A DNA stretch of 64,000 nt from the NCBI GenBank assembly GCA_004194705.1, contig SADC01000155.1:62001-126000 (forward strand), given 5' to 3'. Positions 22,438-33,999 of the stretch are shown here, piece by piece (position 1 is the stretch's first letter; each line of letters starts with the position of its first letter). A program made the translations under genes and the position numbers. The notes beneath the pieces are model-generated. The model had not been told where the DNA came from and did not search any database. It saw only the letters and a list, made by a program, of their open reading frames with translations. This DNA is from Ditylenchus dipsaci. Taxonomy: Eukaryota; Nematoda; Chromadorea; Rhabditida; Anguinidae.

Positions 22438-23499
22438 CAAGTGACTTTTAGCTTGATGTCGCTTGCCGGACTCCATGTTGTTTTTTATTCCAACTACTAG
22501 ATGTTTCTATAGTGCAGATTCTTGACGAGAATTCTAGTTTCTTCTATTAAACTATTTTCGTACCAGCTGATTTTGTAGAGTTGTCGACCGTTGATTTCGA
22601 AAGGTTCTTGGTCTCTTCTATAGCTTGCTTTTTATCTTATACATAACACTTTTCGCAAGCTTTTGAGATATTCTAAGGTAGGTATGCCAACCACTGATAG
22701 GTACACAAACACGATAAAGGCGGCTATAGGCGCCTTTTGCGCCTAGTAAAAAATAGTCGGCAAGAAAAATTGGTCTGAGTTTCAAAAAATGACCTAAAAA
22801 ATATATGGCCATTTCAAAATAAAGAAATTTTTGGTACACCCTGCAGGTCTCTTTTGCGATTTTCGAAGCAAAACAAATAAAGCCTGTAAATGTATTTGCT
22901 CTTTCTAAGACCTTCAAAACAAAAAACCATTAAATCAGACAAATTACAAATCTTCTCAATTTTAATTTAGTTGACAAATAAAAATGTCTACTAATTTAGT
23001 TTAAAATCACACGTGTCAATTAAGTAAAAGACTGTTGATAAATTAAAAAGACAAAAATAAATTGGTCAGCTGATTGGAAAAGTATTAAATGTGTTCATAT
23101 TGTGTTGATTGGAATAAATGCATACATGAGATTAGAAGGAGGCAAGGAAAATGACTGAACTAAAGGCAAGCAAACCTGTTCGCCTGACTTTGATTAATGA
23201 CTGGCCAACGTAAATTGGTTGTTTTAACAGCCTTGGGAATGGAATTTTTCTATATTGTGGCTGGTCACAAATGTTTATCAACAAAAATTAAATGATAAAT
23301 TAGATTTAGTCACTGCAAACAAAATGATTACAAAAAATTGCAAAAATTTTTAAGACAAAATCTTCTCAAAATTTGAAGAAAAACACAACACGAAAAATAC
23401 AAAAAAATGAAGCATTTCTAGTAACTTTTCAAGTCTTTTTCGAAAAACTATAAAAATTTGAAAAAAATTAAACAGAAATTTGTTTTGGAATACGGGGGG

Positions 23500-24190
23500 C
23501 ACCTTTATTTGCCTTGGTCCCCCTTTGTTTTTTTTACAGTTTTTGCCTTGGTCCCCCCTGTTCATTATAGTTATGTTATTGTTGTGATCATGGTGATTAT
23601 GCTGATTCTGGTTAACATGATCAGGCTAAAGTATACAATCCCCACCTGGCCCGAAAATGCCCGAAATGGTGTCCTGAGGGCATTTTAGCTACTCTAAACG
23701 TGAAAAAGCAACGAAAAATTAGTGGGAAGACTCTAAGGTATGTGGGTGCGCGCATCTCAACTCCAAGCGTCCTGCGCACCTTCGGGAGCGCAGGCGCGCA
23801 CTCATTTACCTTAGACATGATTCCGAGCAAGTCTCTTAATGAAAAATGTATATAGAGACTCTTTTTGCCTAGCTTCAGTGATCAAAACAGGGTAAAAACC
23901 ACCAAATAAGTATCTGAGTGCCCTCCAGAACGGCCAAAAAGTCGATGTTTGGTCAAAATTTTTTCTATGGAAAGTGCTTTCCCAATCTTTTTTTTTCTTC
24001 TTTTTTATACGTAAAAGTGGTCAAAACGCTTAAAAACGAAGTTTAAACCGGATTTTGGGCCATGTGAGGGGGATTTTATAATCTGGCCCATGATCACCTG
24101 AAAAACAACAGGGCGGACCACGGCAAAAACTGTGAAAAAAACAATAGGGCAGGCAAATTAGGGTGTCTATTCGATCGCAACAGAGCTGTA
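23500..24190. other. Repeat fragments, no gene
   Basis: CCTTGGTCCCC-type modules stand at 23513-23560. A fragment of the 62-kb foldback family, including a GC-rich hairpin, lies at 23715-23840. A further degenerate module is near 24095-24140. Confidence 0.5.
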
Positions 24191-24196
24191 ATTGAA

Positions 24197-24352
24197 CTGC
24201 AGTCGATTTCGGATACAAGACAACCCCAAGGAACCGATCTCAGGGTGGTGTTGTATCGAGCGTTCACTTGACTTAATTTTAGTCAAAGCTGACCAAAACG
24301 GTCATTTCGGGTGGTGTTATATCGAGGTGATGTTGTATCCAGGTTCGACTGC
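24197..24352. mobile_element. Pogo-like MITE, diverged
   Basis: The inverted ends CAGTCGATTTCGGATACAAG and CTGGATACAAC-type complement, closing GGTTCGACTG, enclose repeated GGTGTTGTATCGAG motifs. No clear TA duplication remains. Confidence 0.55.
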
Positions 24353-24944
24353 ATGTCCGCTAGTCACACTTTTGAATTTTCGTCCCAAGATCCTAACTTT
24401 CTGCTTGTTTTGCAAATCTATGTCGAATATCTTTCTGTAACACTCAAGTACAGCACCAGTTAGCTTTCTTTTAAGCACAAATACGTATGATGGAGGTAGC
24501 TTCAAAAAAATTGTTGTTGCCCTCCAAATCAGAGATGATGGATTTTAAGCTAAATTTGGGGTGGATTTTTGTGCTCTATTAATAGGTACAAACACATTAG
24601 AGGCGCCGAAAGGTCTTGCACACTAAAAAATTATATGAATGAAACTAATAACTTATTTTTTAAGACAGTGGTCAAGAGGCACATGCAAAGGAGTAACAAA
24701 CTTTTGAACTTTGATCATCTATCTTTCCTTTTTAATTATGACTTTTAAAGATAGCATATCTTGGTGACCTTTGTGCGCTGTCCTTTGCTCTTTTTTATCG
24801 TGCTTAGGCTCTGTCGTAACTAGCAGTTTTAGATAAATAGATAAGGACTTGGATTGCTCAGAATCTCACCCCAGTATCGACAAAAGTCACTAAAAGTTGG
24901 TTTTTCAGGATCTACTGAAAAGTGGTGGTAAACTTTTGAACCTA

Positions 24945-25195
24945 CCGTATTTCCTCTTATAAGCGCGCATGCTCTAATAAGCGCGCAATCCCTACTTTGA
25001 GGGCCTGTATCTCAGATCAGAGAAATTTTTCTCCCAAGCTGTTTAATGCATTTTCTTAACTCCCACGAGTTCTACCGATTCCACTTTTCAGATTTTGCTT
25101 GAGCACCCGGAATTTTGGAGAGTGACCCAAAATTTTTCACATTTTCGAGGGTGTGAAGAATAAGCGCGCATGCGCGCTTAATAGAGGAAATACGG
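24945..25195. mobile_element. Pogo-like MITE (CCGTATT family)
   Basis: TA duplications at 24943-24944 and 25196-25197 enclose CCGTATTTCCTCTTATAAGC and GCTTAATAGAGGAAATACGG. The subterminal GCGCGCATG motif is repeated. Confidence 0.8.
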
Positions 25196-25204
25196 TATGT
25201 GATA

Positions 25205-25830
25205 ATGAAGCGGTCTTTTTCGCCTTGGTCGCCCCTGCTGTTTTTTTCGTTCTATTTTAGGCTTACGCAAGGGTTGGCTAGCGTTTGTTAGGACAGACTC
25301 AAACGTATTTTAGACTCATGAGCAGTGATGAGTAAGCAGGCAATTTTCGCGTCGGCGACGCCCACGCCCCAGTGATTTCCAGACCATCGCCCCGGAACCG
25401 CTTCATGCCCCGGGTGACCCGTTCCGAGGCGCATCGCACCGAGTTATAAAGCATTGCCGGTGGTTTTTTCAAGCTTTTATTATGATTCAGCCAATTTATA
25501 AGGACGATATTTATTGAAATTTAAAAAATTGAGGCCTTCTTGCAAATTTTATTACAAATAAACCGGCTCCGGGCGCCCCATACCCCGCCCGAGCCACACA
25601 CTTTGCCTTCGCCCCGCGCCCCGGCCTATTTTTTTGCGCCCTGGTACCGCCCCACGCCCCCAGGCAAACCAAGCTACCGCCCCGCATCGCCCCAAGCCCC
25701 GGAGCGGGGCGTGAGGGGGCGGACCCATCACTGGTCATGAGTCTGTCCTAACATACGCTGGCCTACCCTTTTCTAAGCTCAAGCCTTAAAAACCGCAAAT
25801 AATAACCACAGGGGAGACCAAGGCAAAAAA
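25205..25830. repeat. CCTTGGTC-family foldback split by a hAT MITE
   Basis: The left arm has CGCCTTGGTCGCCCCTGCTG and GGTTGGCTAGCGTTTGTTAG. The right arm has CCTAACATACGCTGGCC and CAGGGGAGACCAAGGC. The hAT element at 25323-25733 sits in the loop. Confidence 0.65.
25323..25733. mobile_element. hAT-type MITE, very GC-rich interior
   Basis: Ends CAGTGATGAG and ACCCATCACTG are flanked by CTCATGAG and GTCATGAG (8 bp, one mismatch). The interior is dominated by GCCCCACGCCCC-like sequence with no sensible ORF. A relative without clear duplications lies at about 50110-50560. Confidence 0.65.
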
Positions 25831-26119
25831 CCCTCCATTATCCTATAGAGGCAAAGTTTTTCGGAAAATTAGATTGTGATCATCAAAATTCTTGTTTAAT
25901 CAGCTTAAACGCTCAGAATTTTACTAAAAAACAGAAAAAACAATCTTGGCTAAGATTCTGTCCATTCTGGGGTGGATTCTGAGCCAAATAAGTCATTTTA
26001 TGACTATAAAATTTTGATTCCGGCAAAATTTCGGCTATCTTGACAAATATATTTGTCAGACCATTTCAGATCAATCTGATCCGAAATGTTGCTACAGCCG
26101 AATCTCTATAGAACGGCAC

Positions 26120-26638
26120 CATAGCTGCAGGCGGACCAAACAAAATAGCGCCAGCGCCGGCAATTTTAAAAATGGCGCGCCAGCCCCTGGAGAAAGCGCC
26201 AGCACCAGCGCCAGTGTGCCCAAATTTAAAAAATCGCGCCGGCGCCAGCTCCGGTTTTCGGAACAAAAAAATCGCGCCGGCGACAGCGCCGGCGTGATTT
26301 CGCTGGCGCCTTAAAAAGCGCCGGCGCAGTTAGAAGCTCCTATTCTACAAATTACTGACATTTCCTTTAAAATCTGTTTAGCTCTGTCTTGTTTAGATTT
26401 TATTACTACCAGTCTCATTGTTGTTGTGTATAAAAAGCTGCGGCTACATAAATTTGGGCGCCGGTGCCAGCGCCGGTATATTCACCAATTCACGCGAGCG
26501 CCGGCGCCAGCGCCGTCTAGTCAAAAAAATTCACGCGCGCGCAGGCGCCAGTGCCGGTGTAGTCAAAAAATCTCGCCAGCGCCGTCGCCCGGCGCTCAAA
26601 AAGCGCCGGGCGCCGGCGCTGGCGCTCGTGCAGCTATG
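26120..26638. mobile_element. hAT-type MITE with GCGCCGGCGCC arrays
   Basis: A perfect 8-bp duplication AACGGCAC (26112-26119 and 26639-26646) flanks the ends CATAGCTGCA and TGCAGCTATG. GC-rich GCGCCGGCGCCAGCGCC repeats fill both subterminal regions around an AT-rich centre, as in the 1634-2075 element. Confidence 0.8.
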
Positions 26639-26649
26639 AACGGCACGTC

Positions 26650-27540
26650 TTTCAACGGTTTGGTTGGTTTCCCCTTGATAAAGGCAAGCCAAATATGGAC
26701 AATTTGAGACGTATTTGTTTAGATAACTGCTGATCGCATCCGTCAAAGTGTTTGAGAAAAAAACGGCTATAAATTTCTCAAAAAGGTTATAAACTAAATG
26801 TGTCCAAGGAGGATGGAGGCATTGAACTTGTGATTTCAACAGGGTTGGCCAATGGTCGTTTCGCCGGCATTATTACCGGTAATATTATCGGTTTTTTTTA
26901 TCAACAAATCACCGGATTAGGGGTAATTGGTAATTAAAATTTGGTTAATAATGTTTTGTTAAAAAGGAGACCAAAGCGAAAAAGTAAAAAATTTAAAAAA
27001 CTTTAAGTTTTTGTTTATGTATGTGTATAGCAATCAAAAAATTTTTGAAAATTTAAAAAAAAAGCGGCGCTACTAAGTTTTATCCCCAGTGTATCATAGG
27101 AAAAAAATATTTTTTTTCCTTTTTTGCCGTGGTCCCCTTTTAAACATTTGGTGATAAATGACCGGAAATTTTTTGAGGTCATTTTACCTACACCGTTTTT
27201 CAATTTTGACTAAGAAAAAAATCTGACGGGAAGGGAGAGGCCACGTGCCTCCGCGACCCTTCTTTCTGCCTCTCCCCCTGGTTATGCTGATGCCCACTGT
27301 TGATGTTCCCTTGTTAGCTACAAAGCATCGACTTCAAAACAACAAGATATTGGATGATTTGATTCAGGCAAGGTCTTAGAATAATATTCAAAGCTAAAAA
27401 GTGTAAATTCGGTCATATCGAGTTACACCAAATGAAGATCGGACTGTGCCATTGGTAAATCGATCAATGAAAGTCAAACCTGTGGGACACTAACAACAAT
27501 TTTTTACTAATCTGTTAAGCATGTTTGAATGACTCCCAAG
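26650..27540. other. Intergenic, no gene recognised
   Basis: It holds a weak CCTTGGTCCCC-type foldback at about 26950-27140, a GC-richer hairpin near 27240-27265 (GAGGC/GCCTC), and one copy of a 42-bp direct repeat at 27410-27451. Confidence 0.4.
27410..27451 (+). repeat. 42-bp direct repeat, copy 1
   Basis: It begins CGGTCATATCGAGTTACACC and ends GATCGGACTGTGCCA. An apparently identical copy lies at 30193-30234 in the same orientation. No inverted structure or ORF explains it. Confidence 0.6.
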
Positions 27541-27542
27541 TA

Positions 27543-28162
27543 CAGGGTGAAACACCAATTTCCGAATTTTTCTTCTTGATACATTGGTTACTTTTTCCAT
27601 ATTTTTTTGAAAGTCTTATACTATTCGAAAGCTCTGCTCTTAGGAAATTTTTGACCGAAAAGGTTTGCCAAAATTTTTTTTTGATGTTTAGCTAACTACC
27701 CCATTGAAGTTCAAGACAGATTTTCAAAAATTTTCATCAGTCATCGCTTGAATCAGCAAACAAGTCGTCGTTGGTTTTTTTTCTTTGACGTCAATGTCAA
27801 CTGGAAATCTTATCCGGAGATGCTTAACGCTTTGTTCAACCTTTTTGCCGAAAGAGAGTTTTCAAAAGCTGTATTCTTCAGCAAGATGGAGTTCCGCCAC
27901 ACATTAAAAGAAAAGGAATAGTCAACCTCAATCAACAATTTCCTGTCCGATGGATTGCGCGCAACTCTCCTTGCCAGCAAAAACGGGATCACCCGTTCTC
28001 TTGACTTGACACCTTGCGACTTCTTTCTTTGGGCTATATCAAGTCAAAGGTCTACACCAGCCCAGTGGCAGAGCTTTCGAATCTTATAAGACTTTCATAA
28101 AAATATGAGAAAAAATTAACCAATTTATTAAAAAAAAAATCGGAAATCGGTGATTCATCCTG
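27543..28162 (+). mobile_element. Deleted mariner/Tc1-like element with transposase remnant
   Basis: TA duplications at 27541-27542 and 28163-28164 flank inverted ends about 90 bp long, starting CAGGGTGAAACACCAATTTC and closing TCGGTGATTCATCCTG. Inside, about 27875-28080 reads as the C-terminal catalytic part of a DD34-type transposase: FQQDGVPPH, then RWIARNSP, then LDLTPCDFFLW, with a stop and frame shifts. The rest of the transposase is missing, so the copy is non-autonomous. Confidence 0.75.
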
Positions 28163-28164
28163 TA

Positions 28165-28860
28165 GTTTCTTTACGCAAAAGTTATTTTGTGGCACTTTTC
28201 GTCAAAAATTAAATCATTTGAATTTTTTTTTCGATAAAATTTGTGACTTGTTGGATTATGGACCTAGGTAATGTACCCCTTTTTTCAAGATATTCTACCC
28301 CTTTTTGGTCACTGTAGCAGTCCCTTATACGCATTTTTGATCAAGAGTCTTGCTTGGAATTATGTCTAAGGTAAGTGAGTGTCATAAGGTCCACTGTGCC
28401 CGCTTCTGTAAACACTTGGAAGCGTGGTTGGAGGCAGAATCTCACGCTGATTGCTTCTAGCCTTTTCACATTTTTTTTCACTGTCTGAGTACCACTGAAA
28501 AAACCGATTTTCACAGGTCATATTTTCAGAGCTTTTTCTTGCTTTCACAGCATTGATAAATTCTAAATTTAATGTTTTAAATATGCGCTCTGAAGCTTTA
28601 ATGAAAGAGTGGAATGTGAGCTTTATAATGACATATCGTCGAAATTTTCACTATGAAAAAGTTTTAGAGTTTGGCTATAAGCGTTTTTGACGCTGGGTTT
28701 GTGACAAAGAAATGACCGAAAATGCTGTATTTACGAGAAAGCGATAACAGGCAATACTGTGTTAACGAGAATGAGATAACGAAAAATGCTGTATTTATAA
28801 ACAAACAGATGAAAATATCGATCATTCAAAAAGCATGGAACTGAGGGTTAGGCGCATTCA
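28165..28860. other. Intergenic, no gene recognised
   Basis: A 62-kb-family fragment with GTCTAAGGTAAGTGAGTG lies near 28360-28380. It is followed by a 25-codon open stretch (KVHCARFCKHLEAWLEAES) ending at a TAG near 28460, which I do not recognise. Confidence 0.35.
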
Positions 28861-29465
28861 GTTCATCGTTCCAATCAAGTTCAAGAGCTTCATCGAAGTG
28901 AAGAAACTCAGATAACAATTTGCATTGTCCTTATTCGAGTCGACTTCCTCCACGGCAGGCAGATCATGCATGACGATGCGGGCGTCTTGAAGCATTTTTC
29001 GTCCCTCCGCACTGGCCCATGTTCCTTGAAGCCATGGATATCGTCATCTTCGTCGCCGTAGAGCATATTAGTGATTCCACAATCTGAAAAAAAATTATGA
29101 GGAACACGAAAAATCACAATCACAATGGACCAACCTTTAAAGGATCTGCTGAACATCATTTTTGATAAGGCGTCCAAGGATATACAGATCCATTCCAGGT
29201 AGAGGTTCATTGGTGGAGGTCGCTAGTTACTATTTTCTATTACTTCCTCATCTGCATGGTTCATCATTTAGTTGTCGAGGAGCTCCTAAAACTAAGCCTA
29301 AACATGAAAAATACTCGAATAAGGTAAATACAAACCTGAACGAATTTAGTGAATCCTCTCGGAACCACGGCTGTGTGCAAAGCCAATTCCCTCAGCTTCT
29401 TCTTCGTCGATTGGAGATATGACAGCAAAAAGAATCCCAAATCAGCAGACGTTTGCCAGCAGATG
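28830..29465 (-). pseudogene. Pogo/Tigger-type transposase, broken 3' half
   Basis: Read on the minus strand, three pieces fit the DDE_1/Tigger transposase order. The first, near 29320-29440, has WDSFCCHIS (second catalytic Asp context) and ELALHTAVVPRGFTKFVQ. The second, 29104 to about 29210, ends SRSFK at a GTTGGT donor. The third starts after TTTTCAG near 29083 with CGITNMLYGDEDDDIHGFKE, the family's C-terminal signature. The frame changes at least twice, each consistent with a lost base, and no N-terminal DNA-binding part is seen. The CCGTATT-family terminus at 29490-29595 lies directly upstream, consistent with one truncated element. Confidence 0.65.
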
Positions 29466-29489
29466 TTCAACCAGCAGACGTTTTTATTT

Positions 29490-29595
29490 TTTAATCATCC
29501 TCCAGGGGACGGCTTATTAGAAGAAGGCGGCTTATTTTTCAATCATCCTCTAGGGTGGCTCATTGGGTGGGAGCGGCCTATTTGAGGAAATACGG
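29490..29595. mobile_element. Terminus of a pogo-like element (CCGTATT family)
   Basis: The terminus GGCCTATTTGAGGAAATACGG, followed by TA, has repeated CGGCTTATTTTTCAATCATC-like blocks inside. The other end was not found, so the element is probably truncated beyond the transposase remnant. Confidence 0.55.
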
Positions 29596-29696
29596 TATAT
29601 AACATTCGACAGAACAAGTGAAATTGCATCGAAAGAAAATAAGAGTGAAATTAAAACAGAACTAGTAAAAAACAGAACTAACAAAGTATTGATAAG

Positions 29697-30055
29697 CAAA
29701 TGTTTAAAAAATTACAAAACGGACGTTAAGCTGAAACTAGAGTTTTGCTAGTAAATCTCTCTATCCTGACGCAAGATTCTTCTTCAGCATTGCAATTTGA
29801 TTAAAAAAAGTGTTCTCACAATCAAAAACTCAGTGTGAAATTTCGAATCCTTGCTGAGACAAAATTCGCATTTTTTCAAAATTCATTTTTTTGTCTCAAC
29901 AGGAATTTAAAATTTCACATCGAGTTTTGATTATGAGAACAGTTTCATCATCAAATTTTCCATGCTAAACGAAAATCCTTTGTCAGTTTTGAGAGTTTCA
30001 TTAACAAAACTCTAGTTTTAGCTTAACGTCAGTTTTTGTAATGTTTTCGAGACAT
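29697..30055. repeat. Foldback inverted repeat
   Basis: CGTTAAGCTGAAACTAGAGTTTTG on the left pairs with CAAAACTCTAGTTTTAGCTTAACG on the right, and TGTGAAATTTC/GAATTTAAAATTTCACA pairs inside. The ORF at its left edge is accidental. Confidence 0.65.
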
Positions 30056-30192
30056 TCGCTCAACACTTCGTAGTCTTTTTATCGAAAATTCAAGTCTTTT
30101 TGGCATAAACTCTCGATTTAGTGTGTACTACCGACTCTTTTGTTCGAAAAATTTGATTTCGTAGAGTAATCTCGATTCTATGTCGATTTTTT

Positions 30193-30234
30193 CGGTCATA
30201 TCGAGTTACACCAAATGAAGATCGGACTGTGCCA
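30193..30234 (+). repeat. 42-bp direct repeat, copy 2
   Basis: Same sequence as 27410-27451 by eye. The flanks are unrelated apart from a few AT-rich bases. Confidence 0.6.
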
Positions 30235-30249
30235 CTGATAAATATTACA

Positions 30250-31300
30250 AATTGCCATGTTTTACTCTGAGCAATTAGGTTTTCTGTATTTTCTCCATTT
30301 TCAGATTCCCACTTCATACTTTTATTTCAATTCCATATCAAAAACTATTATTGCTAACACAAGAAAGCAATAACAATCACAAAGATAAGGCAGCAAAAGG
30401 ATAAATATGACCCTCACAGCCAAGCATAGTCATTGTGCTTGCCTGTTGTGCAATTCCATCGATTTTTTCGGCTTGCTTTTTCCATGGTGTTTACAACTTC
30501 TTGTGCTGGCCTGTTTTTTATTGTCACTCCGCTAAAAAATTGTGGGTGGGATTGATAAGGCAACAAGCTGATAAGATGTTTATTAGTAGTTGTGAGTGGA
30601 AGAGCGCATCCTGAATCAGGACAATTTGACTCAAAATTTGGCCGTTCTAAATGTCTTTATTAGTGTTGCTGAATAACAAAATTTTAATTTTTTGCTGATG
30701 TGATTTTGAGAAAATATATTTATTTTCTAATGTTTTGTATTTCTGAGGTGCATCTTTAATAAGCTAGGCTCTTTTCATGCTTTCTCATTAGGAAATATTA
30801 ACACAGTAAAACATGTGATAATACACCCTCTGTCACTATTCTAAATTGCGTTCTCGGCATTGTGTTTGACTAATTTTTAGCAGTCTGATAGCAAGCATGC
30901 TGCTAGTCAGTTTGAAGCCAGAAGGATAAGCTGCAAAATGGATGGTAAGTTTCAAGAAAGGAGTGCTCGAAAACTGGGAGCAAATAAATACAATGCCAAA
31001 AACACAATTTTTAAAGAAGGGCGGCCATATTATTAAAGTTATGAAGGTAACTTTTCCTTTCCTAATAGATCACTCACTTGGTCTTATCGTGTAGCTAAGA
31101 TGCAGGTTCATTTGAAAAATCCGCTTATTTTACAGTTATTGTGATGAAAAATGTGAATAAAATCTGAATTCGAATCCTTAGTCGTTGAGAGTATAGATCC
31201 AGGCAGGATTTTCATTCAATTTTTTCTACATTTAAAACAATAATTATTTATCAATAGCTTATTGGTAGCTTTGAATCTATGCGGCCCAATGACACTAACT
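30250..31300. other. Upstream region of the membrane-protein pair
   Basis: The sequence is mostly non-repetitive, with a less AT-rich patch at 30410-30600. A fragment near 30990-31020 (AATGCCAAAAACACAATTTT) is shared with 5620 and 43780. It could hold promoter sequence for the following gene; no motif proves it. Confidence 0.35.
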
Positions 31301-31305
31301 GCACA

Positions 31306-31504
31306 ATTTTGGACGCTACTCGGTTATACCCCCCCCCCTCCAAAAATCAAGATTTTTAGGAGTGGTCAAAACACATTTTAAGCAATAATTTCGCCATAAA
31401 AGGTCCAGAAAAGCAATCTAAAAGGATTATGGCTGTATTGGGAGGGAAGGAATTCCCGAGTAGCACTTTTTAGGGGGGGGGATATAACCGAGTAGCGCCC
31501 AATT
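31306..31504. repeat. Foldback with GGCGCTACTCGGTTATACCCC ends
   Basis: TTGGACGCTACTCGGTTATA plus a C-run on the left faces a G-run plus ATATAACCGAGTAGCGCCCAA on the right. Related ends occur near 13030, 37140, 52010-52245 and 56956-57655. Confidence 0.65.
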
Positions 31505-31651
31505 TTGGAATATCAGAAAAAAGAATTATGATCATTTCGAGTGAGGAAGCATGAAAAAATCATCTCTTATTTGGAACACACTTCTTATTCAAAATTACTG
31601 GAATTTAGAAAAAAATTAAAAATTAGGAAGATTAATTTGTTCACTTATTTT

Positions 31652-31653
31652 AG
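31652..31653 (+). promoter_or_regulatory. Likely spliced-leader acceptor
   Basis: CTTATTTTAG stands 34 bases before the ATG with no usable donor nearby upstream. In nematodes this placement suggests trans-splicing of a leader; this is inference. Confidence 0.45.
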
Positions 31654-33908
31654 GCTTATTTAATACCCCAACCTAATTTTTCAAAAAATGGCAACCATGA
31701 ACACCAACTACCTAAATTCTAACAGAGGAATCATCAAATAATTGAAATAATTATTGGATTTATCCTGTCTGGATGGTTGATCGGCGGAATTTGGAACAAT
31801 GACACCCGCTTCCCCTACGTCTTCAGTGACTACCGCCTCGGCTACATCAGCACAATGAACTCTGTGGTCGTGATTGTCAATATTGTGCTCTTGGTGCTGA
31901 ATCTGCTTAATTTGACCATGTACAGTCTGGTTAGTTTACCATTTTCAGTTCTCATTTTTCGAGCTGACAGTCTAAACTTCAGGGTTGCCGATCGTAAATT
32001 CCCGAATCTCGAGATTCAACAATTTTTTAGCACATTGAGATTTTTTGATTATTATTTTTTTAATATGTACGATATTTGTTACACATGAATATGGCCGTGT
32101 CGAGAAATTCCCTGGCTTCGGATATGTTCATACTTTTTTTCTAGGTCATTTTTCAAAATTCACCTTTTACAGACCTTTTTTTTTCGACGGCAATACTTTT
32201 TGGTATATAATGTCAAAAACACAATTTTTGCTTGTACTTCGCATGTGCATTGAATTTTGCTCATCGACAGACAAAGGTCAATCGCAGACCAGGACTGAAA
32301 CCACAAGGGACCAAGTAAAAATGAAGTTTTCGACATTATACATAAACAACACGATTTCAAAAGACAGGTAATTTCTTGACACACTTTGTAAACCATTTTG
32401 TGCAAAAAAAAGAGAATAGGGGTAGGGGCTAAATGCTTGAAAAATCATTTTGGCCTTGCATCAATATCGGTCCATTATTTGCCTTGGTATTCACTTTTTA
32501 AAAGATTTTCAATGATTAGGCAATGGTTTGCCAGCGTATCTTAAGACGGACTCATACATGAGTCTAACAAGGGAACATATCAAACTGCACGAAATTTTTT
32601 TACAACGCTATCTTTCAGAGCACAGTCGATTTACCGTATAAAATTTCAATCTTTTTGCGAATAAAATGAAAAAGTCAATTCTGAGAACTCGAGAAACATG
32701 AAAAATAGTCCGAAATTGCCTTGGTTCCCCTCTGAGTTTTTGAAAATTATTTTACCGTAGTCATTCCTCGATATAGTGATAACCCTCAAATTACGATTAC
32801 CACATGAATCCAACTATTTTTTGAATAGATGTGCTGAAAAAATGCCGGATACAGCTGAAGATCGAACTTTTAGGGTATCAGTACATCAAGGTATGACGGT
32901 GGCATAATATTTTTTTTAAATCAACAGGTGGACCATGGAAATTTCACACTTTTTTTGGATTTTCGAGTCTCCAGATTGGATTTTTCTGTCTGTTTGCCAA
33001 AAAAATATTAAAATTCAATAAAGTACATCGAATATGTTCTACAAGATAACGTTGGACCCTACTGACCTTTCATAGCGTGGTCCCCTTGTTGTTTTTTTTA
33101 TTAAAAATTACCTGGTCCCCTCTTTAGTATAGTCATGTATTTTGACTATGGTGATCATGGAGATTATGGTAAACATGGTAAACATGACCTCCTTCAAAAC
33201 AACAGCGAGGAGGGAAGGAGGCGAGGCATTTTTAATTGAAAACAACGAAGGCACCAAGGCACATTTTTTCGCTAGATAGTGGATAGAACCGATATTTTTT
33301 TCGAGTATCCCCTAGAAACTTAGACTGATACATGAAATACCATATAACATAACCATGATCACCTTCAAAACAACAGGAAGGGGGCAAGGCATTTTTCAAT
33401 AAAAACACAGAGGGAATGGAACCAAGCTGAAAAAATTGCCTCCTAAAGGTCAATAGGCCTAACGCTGTCAGAATTTTGAATCAAATCGTACAGTTTGATA
33501 TGTTCCCTTGTCAGATATAATTGAACCCGTCCTAACATACGCTGGCCAACCCTTGCCTAATCCTGAAAATTTTTATCAAAAACAAGGGCGGGAGAGAGGA
33601 CCATGGCAAAAATGGACCAGTATGTCCAACAGGACCACGATTTTCTAATTGACGTTCAATATTTTATTACAGGAGCGTCTGTATTCGATAGTTGTATGCC
33701 TGTTGTTCTTGTTGGCTAGCATTTTTCTAGTCTGGTTCATCATTGTAAATGTATTCACGGAGGAAATATTATTGTAACTGCGGTAAGTGTACATTTAATC
33801 CTGATGGAATTTAAAAAAACTGTTTTTCCGGTTTCAGCCCTGATCATCGCTATGTTCATGCTGTTCTTGTGGGACGTGAAAATTTTGCAAGGAGAAGCTC
33901 CAAACTAA
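31654..33908 (+). pseudogene. Small four-helix membrane protein, damaged tandem copy
   Basis: Three exons are visible: 31654-31929 (ATG at 31688), 33673-33782 and 33838-33908. The protein starts MATMNTNYLNSNRGIIK, has hydrophobic segments around SVVVIVNIVLLVLNLL and SIVVCLLFLLASIFLVW, and ends AMFMLFLWDVKILQGEAPN. That layout and those motifs match the next gene, pointing to a tandem duplication. One base appears to be missing just after the GIIK codons (about 31738). Exon 2 meets an in-frame TAA at 33775-33777 before its GTAAGT donor, and exon 3 needs another phase shift. It is either decayed or affected by sequence errors. The family resembles a nematode-only group of small membrane proteins (I think DUF7087, from memory). 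The second intron holds a 950-bp palindrome. Confidence 0.6.
32565..33515. repeat. 950-bp foldback with inner palindromes
   Basis: Ends GGGAACATATCAAACTG and CAGTTTGATATGTTCCC are near-perfect complements. Inside, CAGAGCACAGTCGATTTACC has its partner near 33010-33045, and CCTTGGTCCCC-type modules recur at 33070-33125 and 33365-33400. It lies within the intron of the damaged membrane-protein gene. Confidence 0.65.
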
Positions 33909-33999
33909 TTGTTTATCGTTGTGTTTTACGCCTAATTTTGTATAATTTCTGTGATGTGTTTCAGATATAAAATAATATAATTTTATATTTTCTTCCGAT

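Noticed and set aside
27235..27270. Possible rRNA fragment in a GC-richer patch
   Set aside because: I could not match it to any rRNA region; a short hairpin explains the composition.
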